Positions 1 through 7,143 of a DNA stretch of 14,504 nucleotides are shown one piece after another; position 1 is the stretch's first letter; each line of letters opens with the position of its first letter. The position numbers were made by a program, and so were the translations under genes. The notes below the pieces were generated by a model. It worked only from the letters and a program-made list of their open reading frames with translations, was not told where the DNA came from and made no database searches. The stretch comes from Pseudomonadota bacterium (GTDB lineage Bacteria; Pseudomonadota; Gammaproteobacteria; Burkholderiales; Burkholderiaceae_C): positions 1 through 14,504 of the forward strand of contig JAEYRT010000042.1 in NCBI GenBank assembly GCA_023435325.1, in the 5' to 3' direction.

Positions 1-142
1 AAAACGGAATTGAAGTGAACTTCACTTCTTGTTTCCATGAGCGTTTGTTTTAGTTCCAAAGAACTTGGCAATTCGCCTTCAAACGCCCACGCTTATCGGC
101 TGTATCTTGTTAAAGATGCTTTGAAGAACCTTCTCTTCAAAT
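1..142 (-). other. rRNA operon leader; 16S gene expected just left of the window
   Basis: Read on the minus strand, this stretch has the order of a bacterial rRNA leader. A hairpin (120-141) is followed by a boxA-like TCTTTAACAA (within 107-119), then GATAAGCGTGGGCG, which resembles the stretch after boxA in the E. coli rrn leader, then a run of inverted repeats. GCGTTTG (41-47) can pair with CAAACGC (80-86), and GAAGTGAA/TTCACTTC form a near-perfect palindrome around 11-27. The 16S sequence itself is not in the window, so the identification rests on leader architecture and on resemblance recalled from other Burkholderiales. No believable protein gene lies here. A tRNA or other stable-RNA transcript is the main alternative. 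Confidence 0.7.
107..141 (-). promoter_or_regulatory. boxB-like hairpin plus boxA antitermination element
   Basis: The perfect 8-bp inverted repeat TTTGAAGA (120-127) / TCTTCAAA (134-141) has a 6-base loop and lies directly upstream, on the minus strand, of GCATCTTTAACAA (107-119). E. coli rrn boxA is TGCTCTTTAACAA, so ten consecutive bases, TCTTTAACAA, are shared. In the family such a pair binds Nus factors and prevents Rho termination in untranslated rRNA transcripts. The order hairpin then boxA matches rrn leaders. Confidence 0.7.
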
Positions 143-151
143 CTCGCTCGC

Positions 152-256
152 TGCGATCAGCGAAGCCTTGTATTGTAGCACCAATTTCTTGGTGGTTGCA
201 AAGAATTTTTAAATTTTCTTTTGCACCGCTGAAAGCTTGTTGCGATCAGCGAAGCC
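152..256. repeat. 16-bp direct repeat downstream of both -10 elements
   Basis: TGCGATCAGCGAAGCC occurs identically at 152-167 and 241-256, 89 bp apart. On the minus strand each copy starts 3-4 bases after a -10 hexamer (172-177 and 260-265), so both transcripts would begin with nearly the same sequence. This looks like a duplication of a promoter-plus-start module. Confidence 0.8.
172..222 (-). promoter_or_regulatory. Probable main rRNA promoter (P1) with UP element
   Basis: On the minus strand there is a -35 TTGCAA (196-201), an 18-base spacer and a -10 TACAAT (172-177). Immediately upstream of the -35 lies an almost pure A/T tract (201-222), which is the expected place and composition for an UP element bound by the RNA polymerase alpha subunits. 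The spacer contains the inverted repeat CACCAA-GAAA-TTGGTG (179-194). The leader hairpin and boxA follow about 30-60 bases downstream, as expected for a strong stable-RNA promoter. Confidence 0.7.
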
Positions 257-259
257 GCA

Positions 260-289
260 AGTATATACCCATTTCTGTAACACTTCAGG
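260..289 (-). promoter_or_regulatory. Possible upstream tandem promoter (P2)
   Basis: TATACT (260-265, minus strand) matches the -10 consensus at five of six bases, and the 16-base sequence that follows it also follows the P1 -10 element. No good -35 is visible at 16-18 bases, so this promoter is weaker or relies on another feature. The call rests mainly on the duplicated downstream sequence. Confidence 0.4.
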
Positions 290-330
290 GAAATCCCTTG
301 GATTTCCTGCAACCGCCTGTTGGCGGTTGC
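289..330 (-). terminator. Two tandem hairpins downstream of gshB
   Basis: GCAACCGCC (309-317) and GGCGGTTGC (322-330) form a perfect 9-bp stem with a TGTT loop, 13 bases past the gshB stop. A second perfect stem, GGAAATCC (289-296) / GGATTTCC (300-307), lies right next to it. Neither is followed by a U-rich run on the minus strand, so intrinsic termination is uncertain. They may instead be RNA 3'-end stabilisers or a boundary between gshB and the rRNA promoters. Confidence 0.5.
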
Positions 331-343
331 TTTGCCCCGGGGT

Positions 344-1294
344 CTAGCGCTGCTGCACGGCTTGCTCCAGCGCATCAACAAACAGGGCCGGCACATCACA
401 ACCCGTTTGCTGCTGGATCTCCTGGAAACAGGTGGGGCTGGTGACATTGATCTCGGTGACCTTGTCACCAATCACATCAAGGCCCACCAGCAGCAATCCA
501 CGCTGCACCAGTACAGGTCCCAGTTTTGCCGCAATGGCGTGGTCTGTCTCGCTCAGCGGCTGCGCCACGCCTTTGCCTCCGGCAGCCAGGTTGCCACGTA
601 CTTCATTGCCTTGTGGGATGCGAGCCAGACAGAAAGGCACGGGTTGACCGCCGATGATGAGGATGCGTTTGTCACCCTGGGCGATGGCAGGCAAGAACTT
701 TTGCACCATGACACTGGTGCTACCTTGCTGATTGAGGGTTTCGATGATGGAGCCCAGATTCATGCCGTCAGCACCGACACGGAAGATGCCCATACCGCCC
801 ATGCCGTCCAGGGGCTTCAAGATGATGTCTTGGTGTTGGGCATGGAAAGCGCGGATGTCTTGCGGGTTGCGCGTGATCAGCGTAGGGCCCAGCACTTCAG
901 GAAATTCCATCACCGCCATTTTTTCGGGATGGTTGCGCAGCGCCTCTGGGCTGTTGAAGACCTTGGCGCCTTCACGTTCGGCCTGGCTGAGCATGTGGGT
1001 GGCGTAGAAGAACTCGCTGTCAAAGGGCGGATCTTTGCGCATGAGCACGGCATCAAAATCCGCCAGGGCTTGCTGCGCCACGCCGACCTCTTCATACCAA
1101 TGGTCCAGCGCACCCGTCAGGCGCAAGGCACGCACTTGCGCCATGACTTTGCCGCCGACCTGCCAGCTGATGTTTTTGGGCTCCGTCACAAATACGGTAT
1201 GACCGCGACGCTGCGCTTCGCGCATCATGGCGAAGGTGCTGTCTTTTTTGGTGTTGAAGGTGCTCAGCGGATCGGCGACAAACAGAAATTGCAT
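344..1294 (-). CDS. gshB: Glutathione synthetase
   Basis: This enzyme joins gamma-glutamylcysteine and glycine with ATP to give glutathione, the second step of the pathway, in the cytosol. The 316-residue product has the length of the E. coli enzyme. It begins with the family N-terminus (FLFVADPL then KKDST), carries RKDPPFD at residues 86-92, the ATP-grasp glycine-rich loop KPLDGMGGMGIF at 160-171, and the conserved EINVTSPT near the C-terminus (281-288). The ATG at 1294 fits the family start, but no Shine-Dalgarno sequence is visible and a GC-rich inverted repeat lies only 7-8 bases before it. The gene lies 51 bp after benE on the same strand, so co-transcription is likely. The family assignment is secure. 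Confidence 0.96.
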   Translation of the reverse strand: MQFLFVADPLSTFNTKKDSTFAMMREAQRRGHTVFVTEPKNISWQVGGKVMAQVRALRLTGALDHWYEEVGVAQQALADFDAVLMRKDPPFDSEFFYATHMLSQAEREGAKVFNSPEALRNHPEKMAVMEFPEVLGPTLITRNPQDIRAFHAQHQDIILKPLDGMGGMGIFRVGADGMNLGSIIETLNQQGSTSVMVQKFLPAIAQGDKRILIIGGQPVPFCLARIPQGNEVRGNLAAGGKGVAQPLSETDHAIAAKLGPVLVQRGLLLVGLDVIGDKVTEINVTSPTCFQEIQQQTGCDVPALFVDALEQAVQQR

Positions 1295-1301
1295 GGTGTG
1301 C

Positions 1302-1317
1302 GGGGGCCACGGCCCCG
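1302..1317 (-). promoter_or_regulatory. GC-rich inverted repeat just before the gshB start
   Basis: GGGGCC (1303-1308) and GGCCCC (1311-1316) can pair. In RNA this would be a short GGGG/CCCC stem ending about eight bases before the gshB ATG, where a ribosome binding site would normally lie. No U-run follows, so it is not an obvious terminator. It may lower initiation or make gshB depend on translation of benE, but this is inference. Confidence 0.3.
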
Positions 1318-1345
1318 TTCTTCAAAAAGTTTCCAGGTCAAGGCG

Positions 1346-2527
1346 TTACTTTGTACGCCAAGGTCGGTACTGTTGCACAAACAAGGCCACACTGCCAGCG
1401 ACCACGCCCCAAAATGCCGATCCCACACCCGCGATCACCACGCCGCTGAGAGTGACCAGAAAGGTAATGAGGGCTGCTTCTCGGCTGCTGTCTTGCTGCA
1501 ATGCCGCCACCAGCCCTGCGCTGATACTCCCCAGCAACGCCAGACCGGCAATCGCCATGACCAGTTCCTGAGGAAAGGCGGCCAGCAGCCCCGCCACCAC
1601 CGCACCGAAGATCCCCAGCACGATATAGAACAACCCACACCACACCGCAGCGGTATAGCGCCTGGCAGGCTGGGCATGCGCTTCAGGCCCCATGCAGATG
1701 GCAGCGGTGATGGCCGCCAGGTTGATGCCGAATGCGCCAAAGGGCGCAAGCAGAAAAGTCACCCCTCCTGTCAGCCCCACCAACTTGGAGACTGGCAAGG
1801 CAAAGCCTGCAGAACGAATGATCGCCACCCCTGGCAGGTTTTGCGATGCCATGGTCACCACAAACAGTGGCAAGGCCAAGCTGATGCACGCTTGCCAGGA
1901 GAACGTGGGCGTGGTCCATTGCGGCATGGCCAGCGACCACTGCACCTGCTCCCAGCGCATCTGACCCTGCAAGGCCGCCCACAGAACACCAGCCAGCAAC
2001 GTCAGCATGACGGCATAACGCGGCCATATGCGGCGCGAGAGCAAATAGGCCAGCAGCATGGCCAGCACCAGGGGCAAAGCGGTTTGCGCCGATTCAAACA
2101 CCTGCAGACCAAAACGGGCCAGCACTCCGGCCAGCAAAGCGGCGGCAATGGAAGCGGGGATGCGATCCATCAGCTTTTCAAACCAGCCGCTATAGCCAAA
2201 CAGCGCAATCAACGCTGCGCTGAGCATGAAGGCGCCCACAGCCTCGGCCATGGAAAAACCGCCGCTCACGCCCGACGCGGCCAGCACTGCGGCCCCTGGC
2301 GTGGACCACGCCACCATCACGGGTTTGCGCAGCCACAAAGAAGGGACCACACAGCACAGGCCAATGCCCCAGCCCAGCGCCCACATCCATGAGCTGATTT
2401 GTGCAGGCGTTGCGCCAAAGGCCTGTGCCGCCTGAAAGACCAAAGCCACTGAACTGGTGACACCCACCAGTACCGCCACAAAGCCAGCGCTCAAAGCGGA
2501 TAGGCTGAAGTCTTTGAAAAATTGCAT
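1346..2527 (-). CDS. benE: BenE-family benzoate/H+ symporter-like membrane transporter
   Basis: This is a multi-spanning inner-membrane protein of the BenE family, whose named member takes up benzoate with protons. From the ATG at 2527 (MQFFKDFSL) it has 393 residues, the usual family length, with about a dozen hydrophobic segments. It carries conserved-looking stretches such as SGGFSM and RIPASIAAALLAGVL and a glycine/alanine-rich FGAFGINLAAITAAICMG. An upstream GTG at 2596 would add 23 residues (with an internal ATG at 2572) that do not look like this family, so I chose 2527, although no strong ribosome binding site is seen at any of the three. The gene sits between gshA and gshB. No benzoate catabolic genes are nearby, so the true substrate is open. 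Confidence 0.87.
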   Translation of the reverse strand: MQFFKDFSLSALSAGFVAVLVGVTSSVALVFQAAQAFGATPAQISSWMWALGWGIGLCCVVPSLWLRKPVMVAWSTPGAAVLAASGVSGGFSMAEAVGAFMLSAALIALFGYSGWFEKLMDRIPASIAAALLAGVLARFGLQVFESAQTALPLVLAMLLAYLLSRRIWPRYAVMLTLLAGVLWAALQGQMRWEQVQWSLAMPQWTTPTFSWQACISLALPLFVVTMASQNLPGVAIIRSAGFALPVSKLVGLTGGVTFLLAPFGAFGINLAAITAAICMGPEAHAQPARRYTAAVWCGLFYIVLGIFGAVVAGLLAAFPQELVMAIAGLALLGSISAGLVAALQQDSSREAALITFLVTLSGVVIAGVGSAFWGVVAGSVALFVQQYRPWRTK

Positions 2528-2596
2528 AGCTGCACATTGTGCGCAGGCGGGCGGTTCTGCGCCATAGCTCATGGCGCACAGCCACGCCAACGGCAC

Positions 2597-2626
2597 AAAA
2601 AAAGCGCATGACTTGCATCACGCGCT
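2597..2626 (-). terminator. Rho-independent terminator after gshA
   Basis: On the minus strand, AGCGC-g-TGA pairs with TCA-t-GCGCT (arms 2618-2626 and 2603-2611) around a 6-base loop, and seven T residues follow (the A run at 2597-2603). It lies between gshA and benE and should end the gshA transcript, separating it from benE-gshB. Confidence 0.7.
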
Positions 2627-2628
2627 AA

Positions 2629-2714
2629 CAAATAGGAGCTATCAACGCTTGCGCTGCCTCGTTTTCAAATAGTTTCCAATCTGAAAACCAAGCCAGGCAA
2701 GCGTTAGGCGCTCT
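2629..2714 (+). repeat. Interspersed palindromic repeat, long form
   Basis: The nested inverted repeat has outer arms AACGCTTGC (2644-2652) and GCAAGCGTT (2697-2705), inner arms TTTTCA (2662-2667) and TGAAAA (2682-2687), and flanking GAGC/GCTC. It begins with AAATAGGAGCTATC. From memory, elements with this AGCTATCA-ACGCTTG ... CAAGCGTT layout recur between genes in Comamonadaceae genomes. The second copy in this window (12441-12496) shares the AGCT and AACGCTTGC core. Function unknown; it could fold as a REP-like 3' RNA hairpin for gshA. Confidence 0.65.
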
Positions 2715-2750
2715 CATCATTACAAAACCACGATGACCGCGCAGACGGGC

Positions 2751-4046
2751 TTAGTCGTAGACCTCAGCCTCGGGGTTGGTGGCTTCCAGCTCATAGCTGG
2801 CAGCCAGCATGGCCAGGCGGGCAATCACGCCATACATATAGAAGCGGTTGGGCGCGCTGGCGCCAGGGTGCATGCCGGGTTGAGGCATGTGGGTGCTGTG
2901 GGCAAAGGCCAGGGGCACGTAGCTGGAGCCAGGGGCGTTGAGGTTTTCGTCCATGCCGCGCTCGGGGTGCATGCGATAAAAGCCACCCACCACGTAGCGA
3001 TCCAGCGTGTAGACCACAGGCTCGGCAACGGCGTCATGCATGCGCTCGGAAGTCAGCACACCCTCCTGGATGATGACGTCTTGCACCATCTGGCCATCCT
3101 TGATGATGCCCATCTTGTTGCGTGCCTTCTTGGTCAGCTCATCAAGCTCCTTGGCATCGCGCACGGTCATCACGCCCATGCCATAGGTGCCGTTGTCGGC
3201 CTTGACGATGGCGAACGGCTTTTCCTTGATCCCGTATTCCTTGTACTTGCGGCGCACCTTGGTCAGCAAGGCATCGACCTGCTCGGCCAGATTGCCCAGG
3301 TTGCCCCCTTCGCTGAAGTCCAGCCCTTCGGATTTGGCAAACAGGGGATGGATCAGCCAGTGGTCAATGCCCAGCAACTTGCCAAAGCGCTTGGCCACTT
3401 CTTCATAGCTCTGGAAGTGGCGGCTCTTGCGGCGCACGCTCCAGCCGGCGTGCACAGGTGGCAGCAGGTACTGCTCGTACAACTCTTCCAGGATGCCGGG
3501 CACACCGGCGGACAAGTCGTTGTTGAGCAAGATGGTGCAGGGATCGAAATACTTCAGACCCAGGCGGCGCTTGGTGCGGATCACGGGCTCGAGCAGCACG
3601 GTCTCGCCGTTGGGCAGCTTGAGCTCGGTGGGCTTCTTGATGTCGGGGCTGATCGAGCCCAGACGGGCATTCAAGCCTGCCATCTTGAAGATGCGCTGCA
3701 GCTGGGCCAGATTGCTCAGGTACGAGGGGTTGCGGTTGTGGTTCTCCGGAATGATCAGGAGGTTGCGCGCCTCGGGGCAGATCTACTCGATCGCCGCCAT
3801 GGTGGCCTGCACTGCCAGGGGCAGCATCTGGTCGGTCAGATTGTTCCAGTTGCCGGGAAACAGGTTGGTGTCCACCGGTGCCAGCTTGAAGCCCGAGTTG
3901 CGAATGTCCACCGAACTGTAAAAGGGCGGTGTGTGCTCCATCCACTCCAGCCGGAACCAGCGCTCGATGGCAGGCATGGAGTCGATGATGCGCTGTTCTA
4001 GCTCGTTGATCGGGCCGGTCAAAGCAGTGATGAGATGTGGAACCAT
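2751..4046 (-). pseudogene. gshA: Glutamate-cysteine ligase (GshA family) with an in-frame TAG
   Basis: This would catalyse ATP-dependent joining of glutamate and cysteine, the first step of glutathione synthesis. Read through, the gene codes for 431 positions, about the length of the proteobacterial GshA family (Pfam GshA type, unrelated in fold to E. coli GshA). One frame holds from ATG 4046 to TAA 2751 except for TAG at 3783-3785 (codon 88): ...MAAIE-stop-ICPEARNLLIIPENH. Sequence on both sides looks fully conserved, with no indel. ATG 4046 is preceded by GAGG at good spacing; a TTG four codons upstream is less likely. The next in-frame ATG (3683, codon 122) has no ribosome binding site. 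A single change from AAG or CAG would explain it: a nonsense mutation, a base-call error, or suppression. The family call is firm; its inactivity is not. Confidence 0.85.
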
Positions 4047-4075
4047 GAATGTCCTCAAACGACGGTGGTTGTGTA

Positions 4076-4108
4076 ATTGTAGGGAGTCGCCACGAAATTA
4101 AGTACTTA
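4076..4108 (-). promoter_or_regulatory. Candidate gshA promoter with 10-bp palindrome
   Basis: TACAAT (minus strand, 4076-4081) is a good -10 element about 30 bases before the gshA ATG. No clear -35 is seen; instead the perfect palindrome TAAGTACTTA (4099-4108) occupies that region, which would suit an activator or repressor site. Confidence 0.4.
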
Positions 4109-4141
4109 CCCTTATGCCCTAAATCATACGCATGTGCTTGC

Positions 4142-5608
4142 TCAGCGCCGCCAGAAAGCCGGAGTAAGCAAGGCAAGAAAGCTCAAAATCTCCAGGCGTC
4201 CCAACAACATACCCAACGTGCAAATCCAGATCTGGAAGTCCGTGAGCACTGCATAACTTGCAGCAGGCCCCACCGCTCCCAAACCTGGCCCCAGGCAGTG
4301 CACGCTGGCTATCACTGCGGAAACTGCGGTGATCGGATCCAAGTCAGTGAGCATCAGGCCCATGCTCAGCACCACAATAGTGCCGCCATACACGAGCATA
4401 AATGCCAAAACTGCAAAAATCATGCGGTTATCCACGAGTCGACCACCCAACACTACCGGTTGTATCGCGCGTGGATGCACCAATCTTGTCAGTTCACGCC
4501 TTGCCTGACTGAACAGAATCAGCATACGCATCATCTTGATGCCCCCGCCCGTAGAGCCGGCGCTGGTGGCCATGCCGGACAGCAGCAGCATGAACATGGG
4601 CGCAAACACTGGCCAGGACAGATAGTCCGTGGTGGCAAAGCCCGTGGTCGTGGCCACCGACACCGCGTTGAACATGCCGTAGCGCAGAGCGTCCCATATT
4701 CCATACACCCCTTTGGCCCACAGCAGCAACGCCACCAACAGTGCGCCACCCAGCAAGACACTGACCGTTGCGCGCATTTCAGGATCACGCCAGAAGCCGC
4801 GCCAGTTGCCTTTGCGCATGGCCACAAAGTACAGCGCAAAGTTGCAACTGGCAGCCACCATGAAGACAAAGGCAATGCCCTCCAGCAAAGGCGACTGGAA
4901 ATGCCCAAAACTTTTGTCGTGCGAGGACAGCCCGCCCAGGCTCACCGTGGTGAACATGTGCATCAGCGCATCGAGCGGCGGCATGCCACCCAGCCAAAAT
5001 GCGCCAAAGCAGCTGATCGAGAACACGGCATACACACCCCACAGCCCTTTGGCGGTGCCGGTGATGCGCGGCGTGAGCTTGGTGTCCTTGACCGGCCCGG
5101 CTGCCTCGGCCCGGAACAGCTGGCTGCCCCCGACGCCCAGCAGCGGCATGATGGCCACCGCCAGAACCAGAATGCCCATGCCACCGATCCACTGCAAAAA
5201 AGTGCGCCAGATATTGAGTGATATCGGCAGTTCATCCAGCCCCGACAGCACCGAGGAACCTGCAGTGGTCAGGCCTGAGACCGCTTCGAAATAGGCATAG
5301 GTGAATGACAGTGTCTGCCCCAACTGGTGATAGACCAGCATCATGGGCAGTGCAGCGCTCAAAGGCAGGCATACCCACACCAGCGTCACCAGGATCACGC
5401 CATGGCGTGGGTGCAGCTCCTGTTTGTGGTGCCGCATAGCCAGCCACAAGGCCAGCCCCACCACCGCAGTGCAACCCATGGCCGTGGGCCATACCTGCCA
5501 CATGCCATCCTGCCACCACCAGGAGGCAGCCAGCGGCACATTCATGCTCAAGGCAAAAAACACCAGCAATACGCCCAGCACCCGCAAGACCGGAAACAGA
5601 TCGCGCAT
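4142..5608 (-). CDS. trkH: Trk potassium uptake channel subunit TrkH
   Basis: This inner-membrane subunit conducts K+ into the cell and works with cytosolic TrkA. The 488-residue protein has the four membrane-pore-membrane repeats of the Trk/Ktr superfamily. The filter segments are visible: SGLTTAGSS around 111-119, TVSLGGLSS at 221-229, ATTTGFATTDY at 319-329 and SAGSTGGGIK at 349-358. The glycine-rich fourth filter is followed by the usual basic stretch. The ATG at 5608 is preceded by AGGAG. It begins 15 bp after the trkA stop on the same strand, so the two are almost certainly one operon. The gene ends 95 bp before the gshA ATG, and no strong terminator is visible there. Confidence 0.96.
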   Translation of the reverse strand: MRDLFPVLRVLGVLLVFFALSMNVPLAASWWWQDGMWQVWPTAMGCTAVVGLALWLAMRHHKQELHPRHGVILVTLVWVCLPLSAALPMMLVYHQLGQTLSFTYAYFEAVSGLTTAGSSVLSGLDELPISLNIWRTFLQWIGGMGILVLAVAIMPLLGVGGSQLFRAEAAGPVKDTKLTPRITGTAKGLWGVYAVFSISCFGAFWLGGMPPLDALMHMFTTVSLGGLSSHDKSFGHFQSPLLEGIAFVFMVAASCNFALYFVAMRKGNWRGFWRDPEMRATVSVLLGGALLVALLLWAKGVYGIWDALRYGMFNAVSVATTTGFATTDYLSWPVFAPMFMLLLSGMATSAGSTGGGIKMMRMLILFSQARRELTRLVHPRAIQPVVLGGRLVDNRMIFAVLAFMLVYGGTIVVLSMGLMLTDLDPITAVSAVIASVHCLGPGLGAVGPAASYAVLTDFQIWICTLGMLLGRLEILSFLALLTPAFWRR

Positions 5609-5623
5609 ATCGCGGCTCCTGGC

Positions 5624-7081
5624 TTAAAAGAAGGTGGCGCTGACGCGGAACAAGCGCTCGACCTCTTGCACCAGACGCTTGTGGGGCAGGAAGAACACCA
5701 CGTGGTCGTTGGTTTCGATCACGGTGTGACTGCGGGGAATGATGACCTCGGGCTCCACACTGCCGGACGGTGCACCCATGTCTTCGGTGTCCGGCAAGCC
5801 ACGGATAATCAGGCCAATGTGCACTTCGGGCGGCAGCTTCAGATCCTGCACTCTGCGGCCCACCACTTTCGAGCTTTTGCGGTCGCCGCGCGCCACGATT
5901 TCCAGTGCTTCGGCCACACCGCGACGCAGGCTGTGCACGGCCTGTACATCGCCTTTGCGCACATGGGCCAAAAACTCTCCGAGCATGGCCTGCGCAGGAG
6001 AGAGCGCAATATCGATCTGCGTACCGTGCATCAAGTCGGCGTAGCTGCGGCGATTGATCAACGCCAGCACACGGCTGGCACCCAGGCGCTTGGCCAGCAG
6101 GCAGGCCATGATGTTGTTTTCATCGTCCTCGGTCAGCGCCAGGAACAAATCGGTTTCGTCGACGTTTTCGTCCGAAAACAGGTCTTCATCAGTCGGGTTG
6201 CCGTGCAGCACCAGCACATCGCTGGGCAGGGCCGCGGCCAGCTGCTCACAGCGCAAGGGGTCGCGTTCAATGATCTTGATGATGAAGCGCCCCGGCTGGG
6301 CTGCCAGCTCGCGCGCCAGCTGCAGACTGACCTGGTCACCACCCGCGATCAGAATCCTGCGCACTGCACGTGCCATCTGGCCTGTGGGACGGTGGAAGGC
6401 CTCCAGCACCTCCTGCAGGTGTTCACTGGATGCCAGCACGAACACCTCGTCGCCAGGTTCGATGCGCGTGGTTCCGTCGCAGCGGATGAACCGGTCGGGT
6501 TCCTCCGGGAAGCGGCGGTAAATCGCCACAATGCGCAAACCCAGCTCAGGGTTGTGCAGGCGCAAGTCACCGATGCGCATGCCCACCGCCGGAGCCCTGG
6601 CTCGGGCACGCACAGAGGCCAGACAGGCGCGGCCTCCTGCAAACTCCCTCACCTGCAGAGAGTCGGGGTATTCAATCAGCTTGTGGATGTAGCGGGTCAA
6701 CGAGGCTTCGGGGCAGATGATGGCATCCACGGCAAAGCCCTCTTGCCCCATCAGGGGCTGCCCCACGTCAAACCCCGAAGAGCGCACACGAGCCACGCGG
6801 GTCGGTATGCCGAACACCATGTGCGCGATCTTGCAGCACACCAGATTGGTCTCGTCCTGGGCCGCGCAGGCGATCAGCAGATCGGTATCGGCAGCGCCCG
6901 CTTCGGACAGCACCTGCACATCAATGCCATTGCCCAGCACCCCCCGCAGGTCAAAGCGGTCTTGCAGGTCGGCCAGCCGCTCGGCATCGGTATCGATCAC
7001 CGTGATGTCATTGCGCTCGGAGACCAGGCTCTCCGCCACGCTATAGCCCACCCGGCCTGCTCCCAAAATAATGATTTTCAT
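5624..7081 (-). CDS. trkA: Trk potassium uptake regulatory subunit TrkA
   Basis: This peripheral cytosolic protein binds NAD(H) and ATP and gates TrkH. The 485-residue product has two halves, each with an RCK/KTN Rossmann domain followed by a TrkA-C domain. The first starts at residue 1 with IIILGAGRVG (GxGxxG, residues 7-12) and an acidic VIDTD after strand two (28-32). The second starts near residue 242 with ILIAGGDQVS, a degenerate nucleotide loop, and IIERD. The ATG at 7081 is chosen because MKIIILGAG is the family start and AGGA precedes it; an upstream TTG (7111) would add ten unlikely residues and lie in a terminator hairpin. trkH follows after 15 bp. Confidence 0.96.
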   Translation of the reverse strand: MKIIILGAGRVGYSVAESLVSERNDITVIDTDAERLADLQDRFDLRGVLGNGIDVQVLSEAGAADTDLLIACAAQDETNLVCCKIAHMVFGIPTRVARVRSSGFDVGQPLMGQEGFAVDAIICPEASLTRYIHKLIEYPDSLQVREFAGGRACLASVRARARAPAVGMRIGDLRLHNPELGLRIVAIYRRFPEEPDRFIRCDGTTRIEPGDEVFVLASSEHLQEVLEAFHRPTGQMARAVRRILIAGGDQVSLQLARELAAQPGRFIIKIIERDPLRCEQLAAALPSDVLVLHGNPTDEDLFSDENVDETDLFLALTEDDENNIMACLLAKRLGASRVLALINRRSYADLMHGTQIDIALSPAQAMLGEFLAHVRKGDVQAVHSLRRGVAEALEIVARGDRKSSKVVGRRVQDLKLPPEVHIGLIIRGLPDTEDMGAPSGSVEPEVIIPRSHTVIETNDHVVFFLPHKRLVQEVERLFRVSATFF

Positions 7082-7109
7082 GCACCGTCCTTGTACTGTC
7101 GCGCATGGC

Positions 7110-7143
7110 AAAAAGAAAGGCAGCCGTGAAGCCGCCCTTTCTT
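7110..7143 (-). terminator. Hairpin terminator between proA and trkA
   Basis: On the minus strand AAGAAAGG (7136-7143) pairs with CCTTTCTT (7113-7120), an imperfect inner stem extends it, and a T run follows (complement of 7110-7114). It starts 9 bp after the proA stop and ends 28 bases before the trkA ATG. That leaves little room for a separate trkA promoter, so partial read-through from proA is plausible. Confidence 0.7.

Noticed and set aside
37..471. Short open frames on both strands over the rRNA leader region
   Set aside because: No ribosome binding site or protein-like composition; the stretch is explained by promoter and leader elements, and the right part overlaps gshB.
320..2392. 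A 690-codon open frame on the plus strand opposite gshB and benE
   Set aside because: It is rich in His, Gln and Arg with no domain, runs across two well-supported minus-strand genes, and is the usual antisense shadow of high-G+C coding sequence.
3686..3785. A frameshift as the cause of the gshA break
   Set aside because: The codons before and after the TAG are in the same frame and both match the family, so only a single substitution is needed.
2733..4001. A 422-codon plus-strand open frame opposite gshA
   Set aside because: It could suggest that gshA is spurious, but the minus strand carries the GshA protein on both sides of the TAG and a good ribosome binding site, while the plus frame is a His/Gly/Val-rich shadow.
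5327..7129. A 600-codon plus-strand open frame opposite trkH and trkA
   Set aside because: Composition is His/Gln/Ala-rich and low in sense; trkA and trkH on the other strand have full family motifs.
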